Shown piece by piece: positions 33,549-41,919 of a stretch of 64,000 nt of DNA. The position numbers and the translations under genes were made by a program. The stretch comes from Thermonema rossianum DSM 10300. Lineage in GTDB: Bacteria; Bacteroidota; Bacteroidia; Cytophagales; Thermonemataceae. The stretch lies in the NCBI RefSeq assembly GCF_000426825.1, contig NZ_AUGC01000001.1:248001-312000 (forward strand), in the 5' to 3' direction. Positions within the stretch are counted from its first letter, which is position 1; each line of letters starts with the position of its first letter. The notes beneath the pieces were generated by a model, which was given only the letters and a program-made list of their open reading frames with translations, was not told the DNA's origin and searched no databases.

Positions 33549-34805
33549 ATGGATATACTTCGTTTTTTGACAGCCGGCAACGTAGATGACGGAAAAAGTA
33601 CACTCATCGGGCGCATGCTCTACGACAGCCACGCATTGCTCGAAGACCAAATGCAAGCCATCGCCCGTGCCAGTAAAAATAAAGGACTTTCCGGTGATGA
33701 GCTCGACCTGTCTTTAATTACCGACGGGCTACGCGATGAGCGCCAACAAGGAATTACCATCGATGTAGCTTACAAATACTTCAACACACCCAAACGTAAG
33801 TTTATCATTGCCGACACACCGGGACACGTGCAGTACACCCGCAATATGGTAACCGGTGCTTCGAACTGCCAACTGGCAATTATTTTGATAGATGCCCGCC
33901 ATGGCGTGACCGAGCAGACCCGCCGCCATAGCTATATTTCGGCACTGTTGGGCATCCCTCACTTTGTGGTTTGTGTGAACAAAATGGACTTGGTGGACTA
34001 TTCACAAGCGCGTTTTGAAGAAATAGTAGAAGACTACCGGGCAATGGCGCAGTCCATGCCTGTACAAGAGGTGACCTTTATTCCTGTGAGCGCCTTAAAA
34101 GGGGACAATGTAGTGAAGCCATCGGGGCGCATGCCTTGGTATGAAGGCAAGCCTTTGTTGCAGCATCTCGAAGAGGTGCCCGTAACCGATGATATCAACT
34201 ACCGGCTGACCCGCTTTCAGGTGCAATATGTTATTCGTCCCAAAGATGACCGTTTCCATGATTATCGTGGATATGCAGGCAGGATGATGAGCGGCGAGTT
34301 GAAAGCAGGCGATACGGTAATGGTATATCCTGCCGGTATGGTAACGACCGTCACCGGCATAGAGCTGGGCAACCGGCCACTCAACGAAACACAAGCGCCC
34401 ATGTCTGCTACCCTGCTTCTGGCAGACGATATCGATATTTCACGGGGCGATTACATCTTCAAACCGGAGCAAATGCCTGCCATAGTGAATGAAGTAGAAG
34501 CTGACATCTGTTGGCTCGACCAAAAGCCTTTGATGCAAGGTGGAAAATATTGGTTGCAGCACCATAGCAAAAAAATACAATGCAAAGTAGAGCACATCGT
34601 TTATAAAACGGATATTCATAGCTTGCAGCCCATGGAAGGGCAGCCCCTTCTGGCTATGAACGATATTGGACGTGTGCGCTTGCGCCTGGCGGAAGAATTA
34701 TGTATTGATGATTACCGTATCAATCGTGCTACCGGCAGTGCCATACTCATTGATCCGAATACGTACAACACGGTAGCCGCCGTGATGATGCGTGTGGACG
34801 AATGA
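33549..34805 (+). CDS. cysN: Sulfate adenylyltransferase subunit 1 (GTPase)
   Basis: A 418-residue elongation-factor-like GTPase driving CysD. G motifs are visible: G1 in LTAGNVDDGKSTLIGRMLYD, the switch around QGITIDVAYKYFNTPKRKFI, G3 in DTPGHVQYTRN and G4 in CVNKMDLVDYS. The beta-barrel C-terminal domain follows. Length is that of stand-alone CysN; there is no fused CysC kinase, which agrees with the APS-type reductase encoded upstream. Confidence 0.96.
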   Translation: MDILRFLTAGNVDDGKSTLIGRMLYDSHALLEDQMQAIARASKNKGLSGDELDLSLITDGLRDERQQGITIDVAYKYFNTPKRKFIIADTPGHVQYTRNMVTGASNCQLAIILIDARHGVTEQTRRHSYISALLGIPHFVVCVNKMDLVDYSQARFEEIVEDYRAMAQSMPVQEVTFIPVSALKGDNVVKPSGRMPWYEGKPLLQHLEEVPVTDDINYRLTRFQVQYVIRPKDDRFHDYRGYAGRMMSGELKAGDTVMVYPAGMVTTVTGIELGNRPLNETQAPMSATLLLADDIDISRGDYIFKPEQMPAIVNEVEADICWLDQKPLMQGGKYWLQHHSKKIQCKVEHIVYKTDIHSLQPMEGQPLLAMNDIGRVRLRLAEELCIDDYRINRATGSAILIDPNTYNTVAAVMMRVDE

Positions 34806-35132
34806 TTCGACGAACGTTAATCGAGTGAAATTATATTTTTATCGTATAAAAGTATGCATTCGTCGAGAAGTGCTTGCGCGCCCGGAATAATCCTTTTATC
34901 ATTGTAGTAACATTAAATCAGAAATAAGATTTCCGCTTGTCGGATTATATATGTAGTGGTAGCTGAATCTCCCGGATGCCTTTGGCGCTCGGGAGATTGT
35001 TTTTTTATGGCGCTTTTCCTCTTTTCAAGAAAAGACTTGGATTATCAATAGAAAAGTTTAAGGATTGGCACCCTTATTGAGCCCTTTATAAGGATTATTT
35101 AATTCTTGACTAAAGGACTCATGCTTTGTAAA
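34806..35132. other. Non-coding stretch between cysN and the collagen-like lipoprotein gene
   Basis: 327 bases with no plausible gene. The only clear element is the hairpin terminator at 34966-35006, which lies 160 bases after the cysN stop. The stretch from 34806 to 34965 is A+T-rich in part and holds no open frame of note. Confidence 0.6.
34966..35006 (+). terminator. Rho-independent terminator downstream of cysN
   Basis: Stem AATCTCCCG (34966-34974) pairs with CGGGAGATT (34990-34998), nine base pairs, with an inner GCC/GGC pair in the 15-base loop. A run of Ts (TTTTTTT, from 35000) follows. It ends either a long cysN 3' UTR or a separate small transcript. Confidence 0.75.
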
Positions 35133-35777
35133 ATGAAATTGCCAATAATTTTTTTGATAACATTTGGTGTATTATCTGCCTGTAAAGGAGATAAAGGCGA
35201 TCCCGGGCCGCAAGGTGCACAAGGTGAAGCTGCTTATTTTACTTTTAACCCCGGATTGACCGTCATACTGCAAGGGGCGACACTCTCCGATGGCGTGACC
35301 GATTTTGGCGGCGACAGCGGCGATGATACCCTGAGCCTGACGCGTGGGGAAACTCCTTATTTTCGATACGCAAATGGCAGTCTCGATATATGGCTATACG
35401 AATATTTCAATGTAATTTCTTTTGACGGCTCTTTCCTTTATCTGAGTATTTCGTTAGGGAATGTAAGTGACCGCACGACAATAAGTGATGTCCGGATAGA
35501 GGGAGCATTGGAAAAGCAGATAAGTTCTACCGTTCTGCACGAGAAGTATCTGAGTATGGGAGATGCAGAACTATCCAATCAAGATAATATTGTAGTAAAT
35601 GAATGGAATTACGACGCGAACTCCGGCAAGCTAAAATTTAGTATATCCGTGAAAGATGATCCGGCAGACGCCGACCAAGATGGTAATACTTTAAGCAACT
35701 TCAACGTAAGCGCAATGGAAATAAGTGGAGAGGTGCCCGTTGTCACTGTTCTTTCTCGCCGGAATAAAGTCAAGTAA
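35133..35777 (+). CDS. Lipoprotein with a short collagen-like stretch
   Basis: A 214-residue exported protein. The start ATG at 35133 gives a lipoprotein signal ending FGVLSAC. Just after the Cys come Gly-X-Y triplets (KGDKGDPGPQGAQGE), as in short bacterial collagen-like lipoproteins. The remainder is Asp/Ser-rich and beta-patterned (GGDSGDDTLSLTRGETPYF, LSISLGNVSDRTTISDVRI). I recognise no domain family. Surface display or envelope attachment is likely; function unknown. Confidence 0.7.
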   Translation: MKLPIIFLITFGVLSACKGDKGDPGPQGAQGEAAYFTFNPGLTVILQGATLSDGVTDFGGDSGDDTLSLTRGETPYFRYANGSLDIWLYEYFNVISFDGSFLYLSISLGNVSDRTTISDVRIEGALEKQISSTVLHEKYLSMGDAELSNQDNIVVNEWNYDANSGKLKFSISVKDDPADADQDGNTLSNFNVSAMEISGEVPVVTVLSRRNKVK

Positions 35778-35837
35778 GCTGTTTGCTAAACCTTTATGTA
35801 CGCTTGATTTTAATGAATGATATGGTTTTGAGGGTGT

Positions 35838-36611
35838 TTACTTTGTTTCTTCCAACCATACACATAATGATTCAAACTCTTGAGGAGAGAGCTGCTCGGC
35901 GCGCCGGCTCAGGAAATTATGGCTCTTGCCGGCAGGCAAAAAGGCCTTCAAAGCATTTCGCAAGGTTTTGCGGCGTTGGTTGAAGGCTGCTTTCACGATG
36001 GTGAAGTAAAGCTTCTCATCACAGCGTAAGGGCTGCAGTGTGTCCGCTGCCTGCATGCGAATAACAGCCGACTGCACTTTGGGCGGCGGCAGAAACACAT
36101 GGGGAGGCACGGTGAAGCAATATTCTATCTTGTAAAAACGCTGCAGCAACACACTCAAAATGCCGTAAGACTTATTGCCGGGCGGGGCAGCCAAACGCTC
36201 GGCAACTTCTTTTTGAATCATACATACTACTTCGGGAATATGCCGGCGGTGTTGCAGCACTTTGAAAAAGATTTGGGAGGAGATGTTATACGGAAAATTG
36301 CCGGCGATGGCCACGGGCTCTTGTATGAAAGGGCTTAAATCCATCGTAAGGAAATCATCGAAAAGAATGCGCCCTTGGGCATGCAGCCCGGGGTAGTGCT
36401 CTTGCAGGTAGGCAATGGATTCCCGGTCTATGTCGAGCAGATAAACGGTATAGGGCAATTCTAAAAGAAAGCGACTGAGCACGCCCGTACCGGCACCTAT
36501 TTCTATCACCTGCCGGTAGTTGCCATGTCCTGTTAACTGCTTGGCTATTTTGCGGGCAATGTTGTCGTCTTTCAGGAAGTGCTGCCCTAAATGTTTTTTA
36601 GGCTTGACCAT
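35838..36611 (-). CDS. rsmA: 16S rRNA dimethyladenosine transferase
   Basis: A 257-residue KsgA/RsmA methyltransferase that dimethylates A1518 and A1519 of 16S rRNA during 30S maturation. Motifs: KKHLGQHFLKDDNIARKIAK, VIEIGAGTGVLSRFLLE (SAM site) and GNFPYNISSQIFFKVLQH (NxPY catalytic motif). Length is normal. It overlaps the upstream anchored coiled-coil gene by 14 bases. Confidence 0.95.
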   Translation of the reverse strand: MVKPKKHLGQHFLKDDNIARKIAKQLTGHGNYRQVIEIGAGTGVLSRFLLELPYTVYLLDIDRESIAYLQEHYPGLHAQGRILFDDFLTMDLSPFIQEPVAIAGNFPYNISSQIFFKVLQHRRHIPEVVCMIQKEVAERLAAPPGNKSYGILSVLLQRFYKIEYCFTVPPHVFLPPPKVQSAVIRMQAADTLQPLRCDEKLYFTIVKAAFNQRRKTLRNALKAFLPAGKSHNFLSRRAEQLSPQEFESLCVWLEETK

Positions 36612-37239
36612 GCGTTTCTTTGCTTTCGTTTTGAGCGTCGTTCGCTTCTATCAGCCGGGCAAGTTGCAGACACAGGCGGCTGCCTATCATCAACACCTTG
36701 TCGTAGGCTATGGGCTTGGTAGAAGAGAAAAGAACCAGTGTAATGGCTTGTTGATAAATAACCAAGGTGCTGAATAAGTCCCGGAGTGTGGGGTATTGCT
36801 GCATGAGCGGGTTCAGGTAGTCTTTGGCTATGGTTTGAGCAAGTGAGGCATGCCCTACATATGCCCAACCGGCATCCGGAAGCAGCGAGAAGCTTTCTTT
36901 TTCCTTCTCTTTCAAACCATGGTAGTGCGTTTCCGGAATAAGCTGCACGTGCACCCCTTGTGGGTTGCCGGTATGCAAGTTAATGACAAAGAAGTTGAAT
37001 TTATCGCGTAGTGTGCGCTCAATGAGGAGGGCACGCCCTTCCATGCCGGTTTTGAGCAACGGATAAACTTCATTGCTTTGTGTGCGTAGTTGTAGCTCTG
37101 CTTTTTCAAACTGTTTTTTGAGCGCTTCAAACTGCCGGACAAGCCTTTCGTTATAACGGCGGCTTTGACGGCGCGCATACACCCACAAAAAGGTAAAGCC
37201 CGCCACAACCACAAATAAAAGTGCTGACCAAAAATACAT
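36598..37239 (-). CDS. Membrane-anchored protein with coiled coil, function unknown
   Basis: A 213-residue protein. One N-terminal membrane helix (MYFWSALLFVVVAGFTFLW) is followed by a charged helical region likely to form a coiled coil (ERLVRQFEALKKQFEKAELQ, residues ~30-70). The ~130 C-terminal residues look globular. I know no family. A -7 box TAACTTTG lies at 37268-37275. rsmA overlaps its 3' end, so the two are probably co-transcribed. Confidence 0.65.
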   Translation of the reverse strand: MYFWSALLFVVVAGFTFLWVYARRQSRRYNERLVRQFEALKKQFEKAELQLRTQSNEVYPLLKTGMEGRALLIERTLRDKFNFFVINLHTGNPQGVHVQLIPETHYHGLKEKEKESFSLLPDAGWAYVGHASLAQTIAKDYLNPLMQQYPTLRDLFSTLVIYQQAITLVLFSSTKPIAYDKVLMIGSRLCLQLARLIEANDAQNESKETHGQA

Positions 37240-37267
37240 GGCTTTCCGGAATTATTTTATTGTCCCC

Positions 37268-37275
37268 CAAAGTTA
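37268..37275 (-). promoter_or_regulatory. -7 box of the anchored coiled-coil gene and rsmA
   Basis: TAACTTTG on the minus strand, 28 bases upstream of the ATG at 37239. No TTG at the standard distance. Confidence 0.35.
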
Positions 37276-37371
37276 GGGCTTTTGCAAATATATTCCTTTG
37301 TCTTGCTGATAAACATGGTAGCCTTGCATGGAATTTGTGATATATTGACTTTCACCAAATTATTCAAAACC

Positions 37372-37878
37372 ATGAAATTAATAATCAAAAGTCTGTATCT
37401 GACGGGTTTGTTTGTATGTATGGCTACCTTAGCCCAAGCCCAGGTATATACCGGAGGCAATGTAAGTGTTGGCTTCGACAACAACACCACTTATGCCGAT
37501 ATCGCACCTGTTTTAGGGTATCAAATGGGAAAGGCAAGAGTAGGGGTGTCACCTGTGTTCAATTACAGTAAAACCACCAATCAGGATGCGCAATATAGCT
37601 TTGGTGCACGCCTGTTTGGGCAGTACACCGTCTTTCAAGGGTTTTTTCTTCATGCTGAATTCGAAAGCCTGAATGTGGAAGATCGCGCCAATGATGCCGA
37701 CGGGCTGCCGCCTTATGATCGCACATGGGTGGTAGGATTGCCGGTAGGTGCCGGTTACAATCAACAGCTGACCGACCGTATCAATGCCCAATTTATGGTA
37801 TTATGGAATGTGATTGAAAACGAGAATACACCTACTACCAACCCCATCATACGTGGCGGCATCAATTATAGTTTCTAA
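37372..37878 (+). CDS. Small outer-membrane beta-barrel-like protein
   Basis: A 168-residue exported protein. ATG 37372 (MKLIIKSLYLTGLFV) gives a clean signal peptide ending at AQAQ. The mature chain alternates aromatic and glycine residues in beta-strand rhythm (VSVGFDNNTTYADIAPVLGY, GYNQQLTDRINAQFMVLWNV) and ends in an aromatic residue (INYSF), the classic C-terminal signature of outer-membrane beta barrels. I recognise no specific family; it is likely an 8-strand barrel. Confidence 0.7.
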   Translation: MKLIIKSLYLTGLFVCMATLAQAQVYTGGNVSVGFDNNTTYADIAPVLGYQMGKARVGVSPVFNYSKTTNQDAQYSFGARLFGQYTVFQGFFLHAEFESLNVEDRANDADGLPPYDRTWVVGLPVGAGYNQQLTDRINAQFMVLWNVIENENTPTTNPIIRGGINYSF

Positions 37879-37935
37879 TAGGTTGATAATGTGTTGATTG
37901 GCTATTGTGCTTCTATCGACTCTCCATTATATAGC

Positions 37936-38026
37936 CTGTCATTTCGAACGAAGCACAGCGAAGTGAAAAATCTCAAAACCCCTCAATATAAAAAGAGATT
38001 TCTCGCTTACGCTCGAAATGACAAAG
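37936..38026. repeat. Inverted-repeat element, copy 1
   Basis: TGTCATTTCGA (37937-37947) and its exact complement TCGAAATGACA (38013-38023) frame an ~85-base unit. Inside, GAAAAATCTC and GAGATTTCTC form a second inverted pair, so the transcript folds into a long hairpin. A related copy starts at 38154 and a third lies at 56632. Confidence 0.75.
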
Positions 38027-38153
38027 GGGGAAGTTTAAAAGACAAAAGACAACAACTAAAGGAGAGCTATTTCTTCATCATGCCTATAAGCGGTAAAGCT
38101 GCCCTACCAAATGAAACTTATGCACACCTTGTCATCTCGACCCCCACGCAGCC

Positions 38154-38245
38154 TGTCATTTCGAACGGAGCGAAGCGTAGTGAGAAATCTCAAAGCCCCA
38201 ACCATAAGAAGCAAAAAATATTTCTCGCTGCCGCTCAAGATGACA
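38154..38245. repeat. Inverted-repeat element, copy 2
   Basis: Starts TGTCATTTCGA (38154-38164) and ends TCAAGATGACA (38235-38245), one mismatch from a perfect complement. The interior again has GAGAAATCTC and a late TTTCTCGC. The length is that of copy 1. Confidence 0.7.
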
Positions 38246-38301
38246 AAGAGGCGGAGAAGTGATTAAGCTGCTTTAAGGTGTGAAGTCAACTGCAACTGCC
38301 T

Positions 38302-38955
38302 TTATTGTTTGAAAGGCAGTTGCTTTAGTTTTTGGTGAGGGCGTGCGTAGGCGAAGCGCCGCAAAGGGGCAGGTAAATAATAAGCATCCAGCCCCAGAGC
38401 ACTGACACCTTGGACTTCATGCAGTGCAAGAAAACCGTCGTTTTGCAGGAGGTCGTCGTGTTCAAGAATCACTTCCATCACTTCGCCTACTATAAGCCAC
38501 ACATCGTTGCTTGCAATGTGGTGCTTTTCTGCAAAACGGAGCCCTATCTTTACCGGCGCTTCTTTGACATAAGGTGCCGGGAACGACTCGCTGAACCACG
38601 GTCGTAGTCCCGTGGCTTCGAATTCAGACTCATCTTGCGCATATTTGGCGGAACATTGATGGGCTTTGTCCACAAAACCGGCCGTAATCAAGTTGAGTGT
38701 GTAATGTCCCGTGTTGGCTATATTGCTGTAAGTATGCCGTGGCACGGTCAGCGGGCGCATAATAAAGCCTATATGTGGTGGGTTGGCCCCTATGTGTACA
38801 ATTGAGTTGAAGGTGCCCAGGTTGTGTGTGCCTTGTCCGTTGGTGGTACCAATCAGAAAAGCCGGCTTGAAGCCGCTCAATGTGTTCATAAAAGTACGGC
38901 GATAGAGTACATCCATCGCCAATATATCATTTTGAGAAAAATATTTCCGGCTCAT
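38302..38955 (-). CDS. Flavin reductase-like (FMN-binding split barrel) protein
   Basis: A 217-residue protein with the flavin reductase-like split-barrel pattern: LIGTTNGQGTHNLGTFNSIV, NPPHIGFIMRPLTVPRHTYS (FMN contact region), TGHYTLNLI and VSALGLDAYYLPAPLRRFAY. These proteins bind FMN and act in various oxidoreductions; the partner here is unknown. lptE lies 49 bases upstream in the same direction. Confidence 0.82.
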   Translation of the reverse strand: MSRKYFSQNDILAMDVLYRRTFMNTLSGFKPAFLIGTTNGQGTHNLGTFNSIVHIGANPPHIGFIMRPLTVPRHTYSNIANTGHYTLNLITAGFVDKAHQCSAKYAQDESEFEATGLRPWFSESFPAPYVKEAPVKIGLRFAEKHHIASNDVWLIVGEVMEVILEHDDLLQNDGFLALHEVQGVSALGLDAYYLPAPLRRFAYARPHQKLKQLPFKQ

Positions 38956-39004
38956 GTGCTTTGTGTTTTTTGTAAAAAACTACCTTGAGCCGGAAATGTT
39001 TGAC

Positions 39005-39520
39005 TTACCAGTTGGCAACCGTGCGTTGAAAAATGTCAAAAATGATTTTGTCCAAAATCTCTTGCACTTTGCTGCTTTCTACATCGGAAAGGCTGAGCCC
39101 TTGGTCGAAGTCGGCATATTGGGTGATGGTTTCTTCAAAGTTTTCTTCTTCGTTCAAGGTGTTCACAAAGCGGATACGCACCGAGATGGAAAGACGTGTT
39201 TGGGCTGCCTGATCGTTGCCGGTGGGGGCAATGGGGGCTATTGAATAGCCGGTGATTTCACCTTCTACATACAAATCGCCTCCATCGTTGACTACTGCCA
39301 GGCGGCTATTGCGCTGATAATAATCGCGCAATTGAATGGTGAGGTTTTGTGCCAAATCGGCCGGGCCGGCGCCCGCGTTATTAAAAAAGGTAGCAACGGT
39401 GATGCTTTGTGCGTTGGTGCTTACGCCGGAAAAGCTATAATGTCCACAGCCATAAAGACCGGGCAACAACAAAAGACTCAATATGAGTGCTGGATTGATT
39501 TTACAGATTCTCCAAACCAT
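39005..39520 (-). CDS. lptE: LptE-like LPS-assembly lipoprotein
   Basis: A 171-residue lipoprotein, signal ending LLLLPGLYGC. The LptE family in Bacteroidota is recognised by GCGHYSFSGVSTNAQSITVA and the segment LAQNLTIQLRDYYQRNSRLA. It plugs the LptD barrel that inserts lipopolysaccharide in the outer membrane. It overlaps the sigma-54 activator by 20 bases; this gene pair is conserved in the phylum. Confidence 0.88.
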   Translation of the reverse strand: MVWRICKINPALILSLLLLPGLYGCGHYSFSGVSTNAQSITVATFFNNAGAGPADLAQNLTIQLRDYYQRNSRLAVVNDGGDLYVEGEITGYSIAPIAPTGNDQAAQTRLSISVRIRFVNTLNEEENFEETITQYADFDQGLSLSDVESSKVQEILDKIIFDIFQRTVANW

Positions 39521-40790
39521 ACTTTTTTATTTTTCGATAAAGCGTGCGTTCCGAAATGCCTAACTCTTCGGCAGCAGCCCGGCGCCGGTGGTTATGCTTT
39601 TTCAGCGCCTTGATTATCATTTCTTTTTCTTTGTCTTCGAGCGAAAGGCTCTCTTCTGCTTCTATTTCAATGACCGAGTCACTGTCGGGCAGTTCGATGG
39701 TCGGCGGTGTGCTTTCTGTTTCTTTTGAGCTTGAGCGTGTGCCGATCAGGCGCATTTCACGCCGCAACTCTTGGGTGTCAATATCCTGAAACAGCTCTTT
39801 GTGTTCTTCGATGATACGCTCACCTGCTTGGCTGCCCGACAGTTCTATGAGTTGAAAAACCAGCTTTTTCAACTCGGTGATGTCGCGCCGCATGTCAAAG
39901 AGCACCTTGTAAAGAATTTCCCGCTCGTTTAGGTCCTGCGCACCGTTGTTTTGTGATGTATGAAGCGGCATCGGCACCATGCTACGCTCTTCCTTCGGCA
40001 AAAAACGGCTGAGTATTTCAGCATTGATTTTGCGTTGAGGCGTTGTCAGCGATATTTGATAGACGAGGTTACGCAGTTGCCGTATGTTGCCCGGAAAGCG
40101 GTAGGCACGCAGCAGCTCCATGGCGTCTTCGGTGAGCTCTATGGGGGGCACGCGGTAGCGCTCGGCAAAGTCAATGGCAAATTTCTGAAAGAGTAGAAAG
40201 ATATCATTGCCACGCTCGCGCAAAGGCGGCACATAGATAGTCATGGTGCTCAGACGGTAGTAGAGGTCTTCGCGGAATTTGCCTTCCCTTACTGCCTGCT
40301 CAAGGTTTACGTTGGTAGCAGCAATGATACGCACATCTGTTTTTTGTACCTTGGACGAACCGACGCGGATAAACTCGCCGTATTCCAATACGCGCAATAA
40401 ACGGGCTTGGGTGCCCAGAGGCATTTCGCCTATTTCGTCGAGGAAGAGGGTGCCTTTATCGGCTACTTCAAAAAAGCCTTTGCGCGCTTCGGTTGCACCG
40501 GTGAAAGCCCCTTTTTCATGCCCAAACAACTCCGAATCGATGGTGCCTTCCGGAATAGCTCCGCAGTTGATGGCTAAAAAGGTGTTGTGGCGCCGCGGGC
40601 TTAGCTCATGAATGATTTTGGCAAAAGACTCTTTGCCCACACCGCTCTCGCCCAGAATCAGCACACTGAGGTCGGTGGGAGCTACCAATACAGCGCGTTC
40701 AATGGCTTGGTTGAGTAGTGGTGAGTTGCCAATGATACCAAACCGCTGTTTGATGGACTGTATATCAAAATCTTTGTTTCTTCTCAGCAT
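39501..40790 (-). CDS. Sigma-54-dependent AAA+ activator (no receiver domain)
   Basis: A 429-residue activator. The AAA+ domain begins near residue 18: Walker A GESGVGKESF, the sigma-54 contact loop GAFTGATEA, Walker B GTLFLDEIGEM and FPGNIRQLRNL. No receiver or GAF domain precedes it. A C-terminal Fis-type helix-turn-helix (KALKKHNHRRRAAAEELGIS) completes it, after an acidic linker. Control of its activity cannot be seen. It precedes and overlaps lptE; a -7 box TATCTTTG sits at 40833-40840. Confidence 0.94.
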   Translation of the reverse strand: MLRRNKDFDIQSIKQRFGIIGNSPLLNQAIERAVLVAPTDLSVLILGESGVGKESFAKIIHELSPRRHNTFLAINCGAIPEGTIDSELFGHEKGAFTGATEARKGFFEVADKGTLFLDEIGEMPLGTQARLLRVLEYGEFIRVGSSKVQKTDVRIIAATNVNLEQAVREGKFREDLYYRLSTMTIYVPPLRERGNDIFLLFQKFAIDFAERYRVPPIELTEDAMELLRAYRFPGNIRQLRNLVYQISLTTPQRKINAEILSRFLPKEERSMVPMPLHTSQNNGAQDLNEREILYKVLFDMRRDITELKKLVFQLIELSGSQAGERIIEEHKELFQDIDTQELRREMRLIGTRSSSKETESTPPTIELPDSDSVIEIEAEESLSLEDKEKEMIIKALKKHNHRRRAAAEELGISERTLYRKIKKYGLENL

Positions 40791-40832
40791 TCGACCGTCT
40801 TATACTATTTGTGAAAAAATGTCAGCTTTATG

Positions 40833-40840
40833 CAAAGATA
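40833..40840 (-). promoter_or_regulatory. -7 box of the sigma-54 activator-lptE unit
   Basis: TATCTTTG on the minus strand, 42 bases upstream of the ATG at 40790. No convincing -33 TTG. Confidence 0.4.
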
Positions 40841-40982
40841 AGACAAATTGTCTTTTTGTGTAGCTTCATTGCGTGCCGCTATCATGAGGTATAGTTGAAG
40901 CTCTATAGTCTTCTGCCGGGCTTCTTTCGTATATGAAAACATACTAAAAACGCATGTCATATAGTTGAACAAACAAAAACCA

Positions 40983-41837
40983 ATGAGCTTCATCGACGAA
41001 TGGAAGGGAATACATCTGCCGGCGAACCGTTTACGCTTGCTCTTGCGCCATCGTGTAGAAGGCTTGTTTGCCGGTGAGCACCTGTCCGGCCGCTTGCATG
41101 AGGGCATGGAATTCGAGCAGTTCAAGGCTTATCAGCCGGGCGATGATGTAACCAAAATAGATTGGCGGGCTTTTTTGCGCAGCCGGAAGCTGTGGGTCAG
41201 GCAGTCGCCTTTTTTATCAAATACTGTAGTGCATTGCGTCTTGGATGTGTCTGCTTCCATGTTGTATGAAGAAGCCGGACGCTCCAAGTGGGCTTATGCG
41301 CAATTGCTGGCGGCAGCGCTCGGCTATCTTGCTTTGAAGCAGGGCGAAGGGCTGAGGGTATGGGGTAGCATGGAGGCGCAGCTCAAAGGGGGCGTTGCCT
41401 TATACCATCTGCATGCTTTGTTGCATCAATTAAGCCGGATGCGCGCAGGTGAAAAGCTGCCCGACTTAGCGGAAACCAAAGTCCCGGCAACCAAGGGACA
41501 GCACTTGTGGATGTTCTTTACTGATTTATACGATACACCTGCCTCATGGGTAGCTTTGTGGAAGCGGCTGCGTGCTTTGGGGCATGAAGTGCATTGTTGG
41601 CATATTTTGGGTGAGCAGGAAATCAATGCTTCGTGGAAAGGGACATTGGTGTTCAAGGACCTGGAAAGCAAACGGATAAAAAAGGTGCATATCGACAGCT
41701 ACCGGAAGCTGTATTTGGCCAAGATGGAAGCTTTTCTCGAAGAAGCCCGCCAAAGCTGTTTGCAGACAGGCGTGCACTACCACCGCCTTCGTTTACAGGA
41801 GCCTATACATCGTGTCTTGTGGCAGGCATTGGGGTGA
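40983..41837 (+). CDS. DUF58-domain protein
   Basis: A 284-residue protein with the DUF58 motif GRLHEGMEFEQFKAYQPGDD and DWRAFLRSRKLWVRQSP, then a VWA-like part (HCVLDVSASMLYEE). ATG 40983 is the first Met that fits; the TTG at 40965 is an alternative. DUF58 proteins are usually encoded with MoxR AAA+ ATPases and VWA proteins; none is beside it here. Function unknown. A bidirectional terminator follows at 41851-41886. Confidence 0.9.
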   Translation: MSFIDEWKGIHLPANRLRLLLRHRVEGLFAGEHLSGRLHEGMEFEQFKAYQPGDDVTKIDWRAFLRSRKLWVRQSPFLSNTVVHCVLDVSASMLYEEAGRSKWAYAQLLAAALGYLALKQGEGLRVWGSMEAQLKGGVALYHLHALLHQLSRMRAGEKLPDLAETKVPATKGQHLWMFFTDLYDTPASWVALWKRLRALGHEVHCWHILGEQEINASWKGTLVFKDLESKRIKKVHIDSYRKLYLAKMEAFLEEARQSCLQTGVHYHRLRLQEPIHRVLWQALG

Positions 41838-41850
41838 ATTCATCTAATCA

Positions 41851-41886
41851 AAAAGAAAAAAGGCAGTGCATCAACACACTGCCTTT
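41851..41886 (-). terminator. Terminator between the DUF58 gene and hppA
   Basis: AAAGGCAGTG (41859-41868) pairs with CACTGCCTTT (41877-41886), ten base pairs. Read on the minus strand the hairpin is followed by TTTCTTTTT, giving a strong terminator for hppA; on the plus strand the T tract is weak but could still serve the DUF58 gene. Confidence 0.8.
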
Positions 41887-41919
41887 AATAATTATGTGCA
41901 TAAGCAATATGATAAGCCC

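Larger units (their letters stand above)
37879..38301. other. Intergenic stretch with two inverted-repeat elements
   Basis: 423 bases with no convincing gene; the plus-strand frame at 37891-38262 only runs through the repeats. It holds two copies of an element framed by TGTCATTTCGA and its complement (37936-38026 and 38154-38245), plus a lone half-site GTCATCTCGA at 38130-38139. Confidence 0.65.

Noticed and set aside
37891-38262. A 123-residue plus-strand frame downstream of the beta-barrel gene
   Set aside because: It runs through two copies of the inverted-repeat element, whose sequence explains the open frame and the amino-acid repeats.
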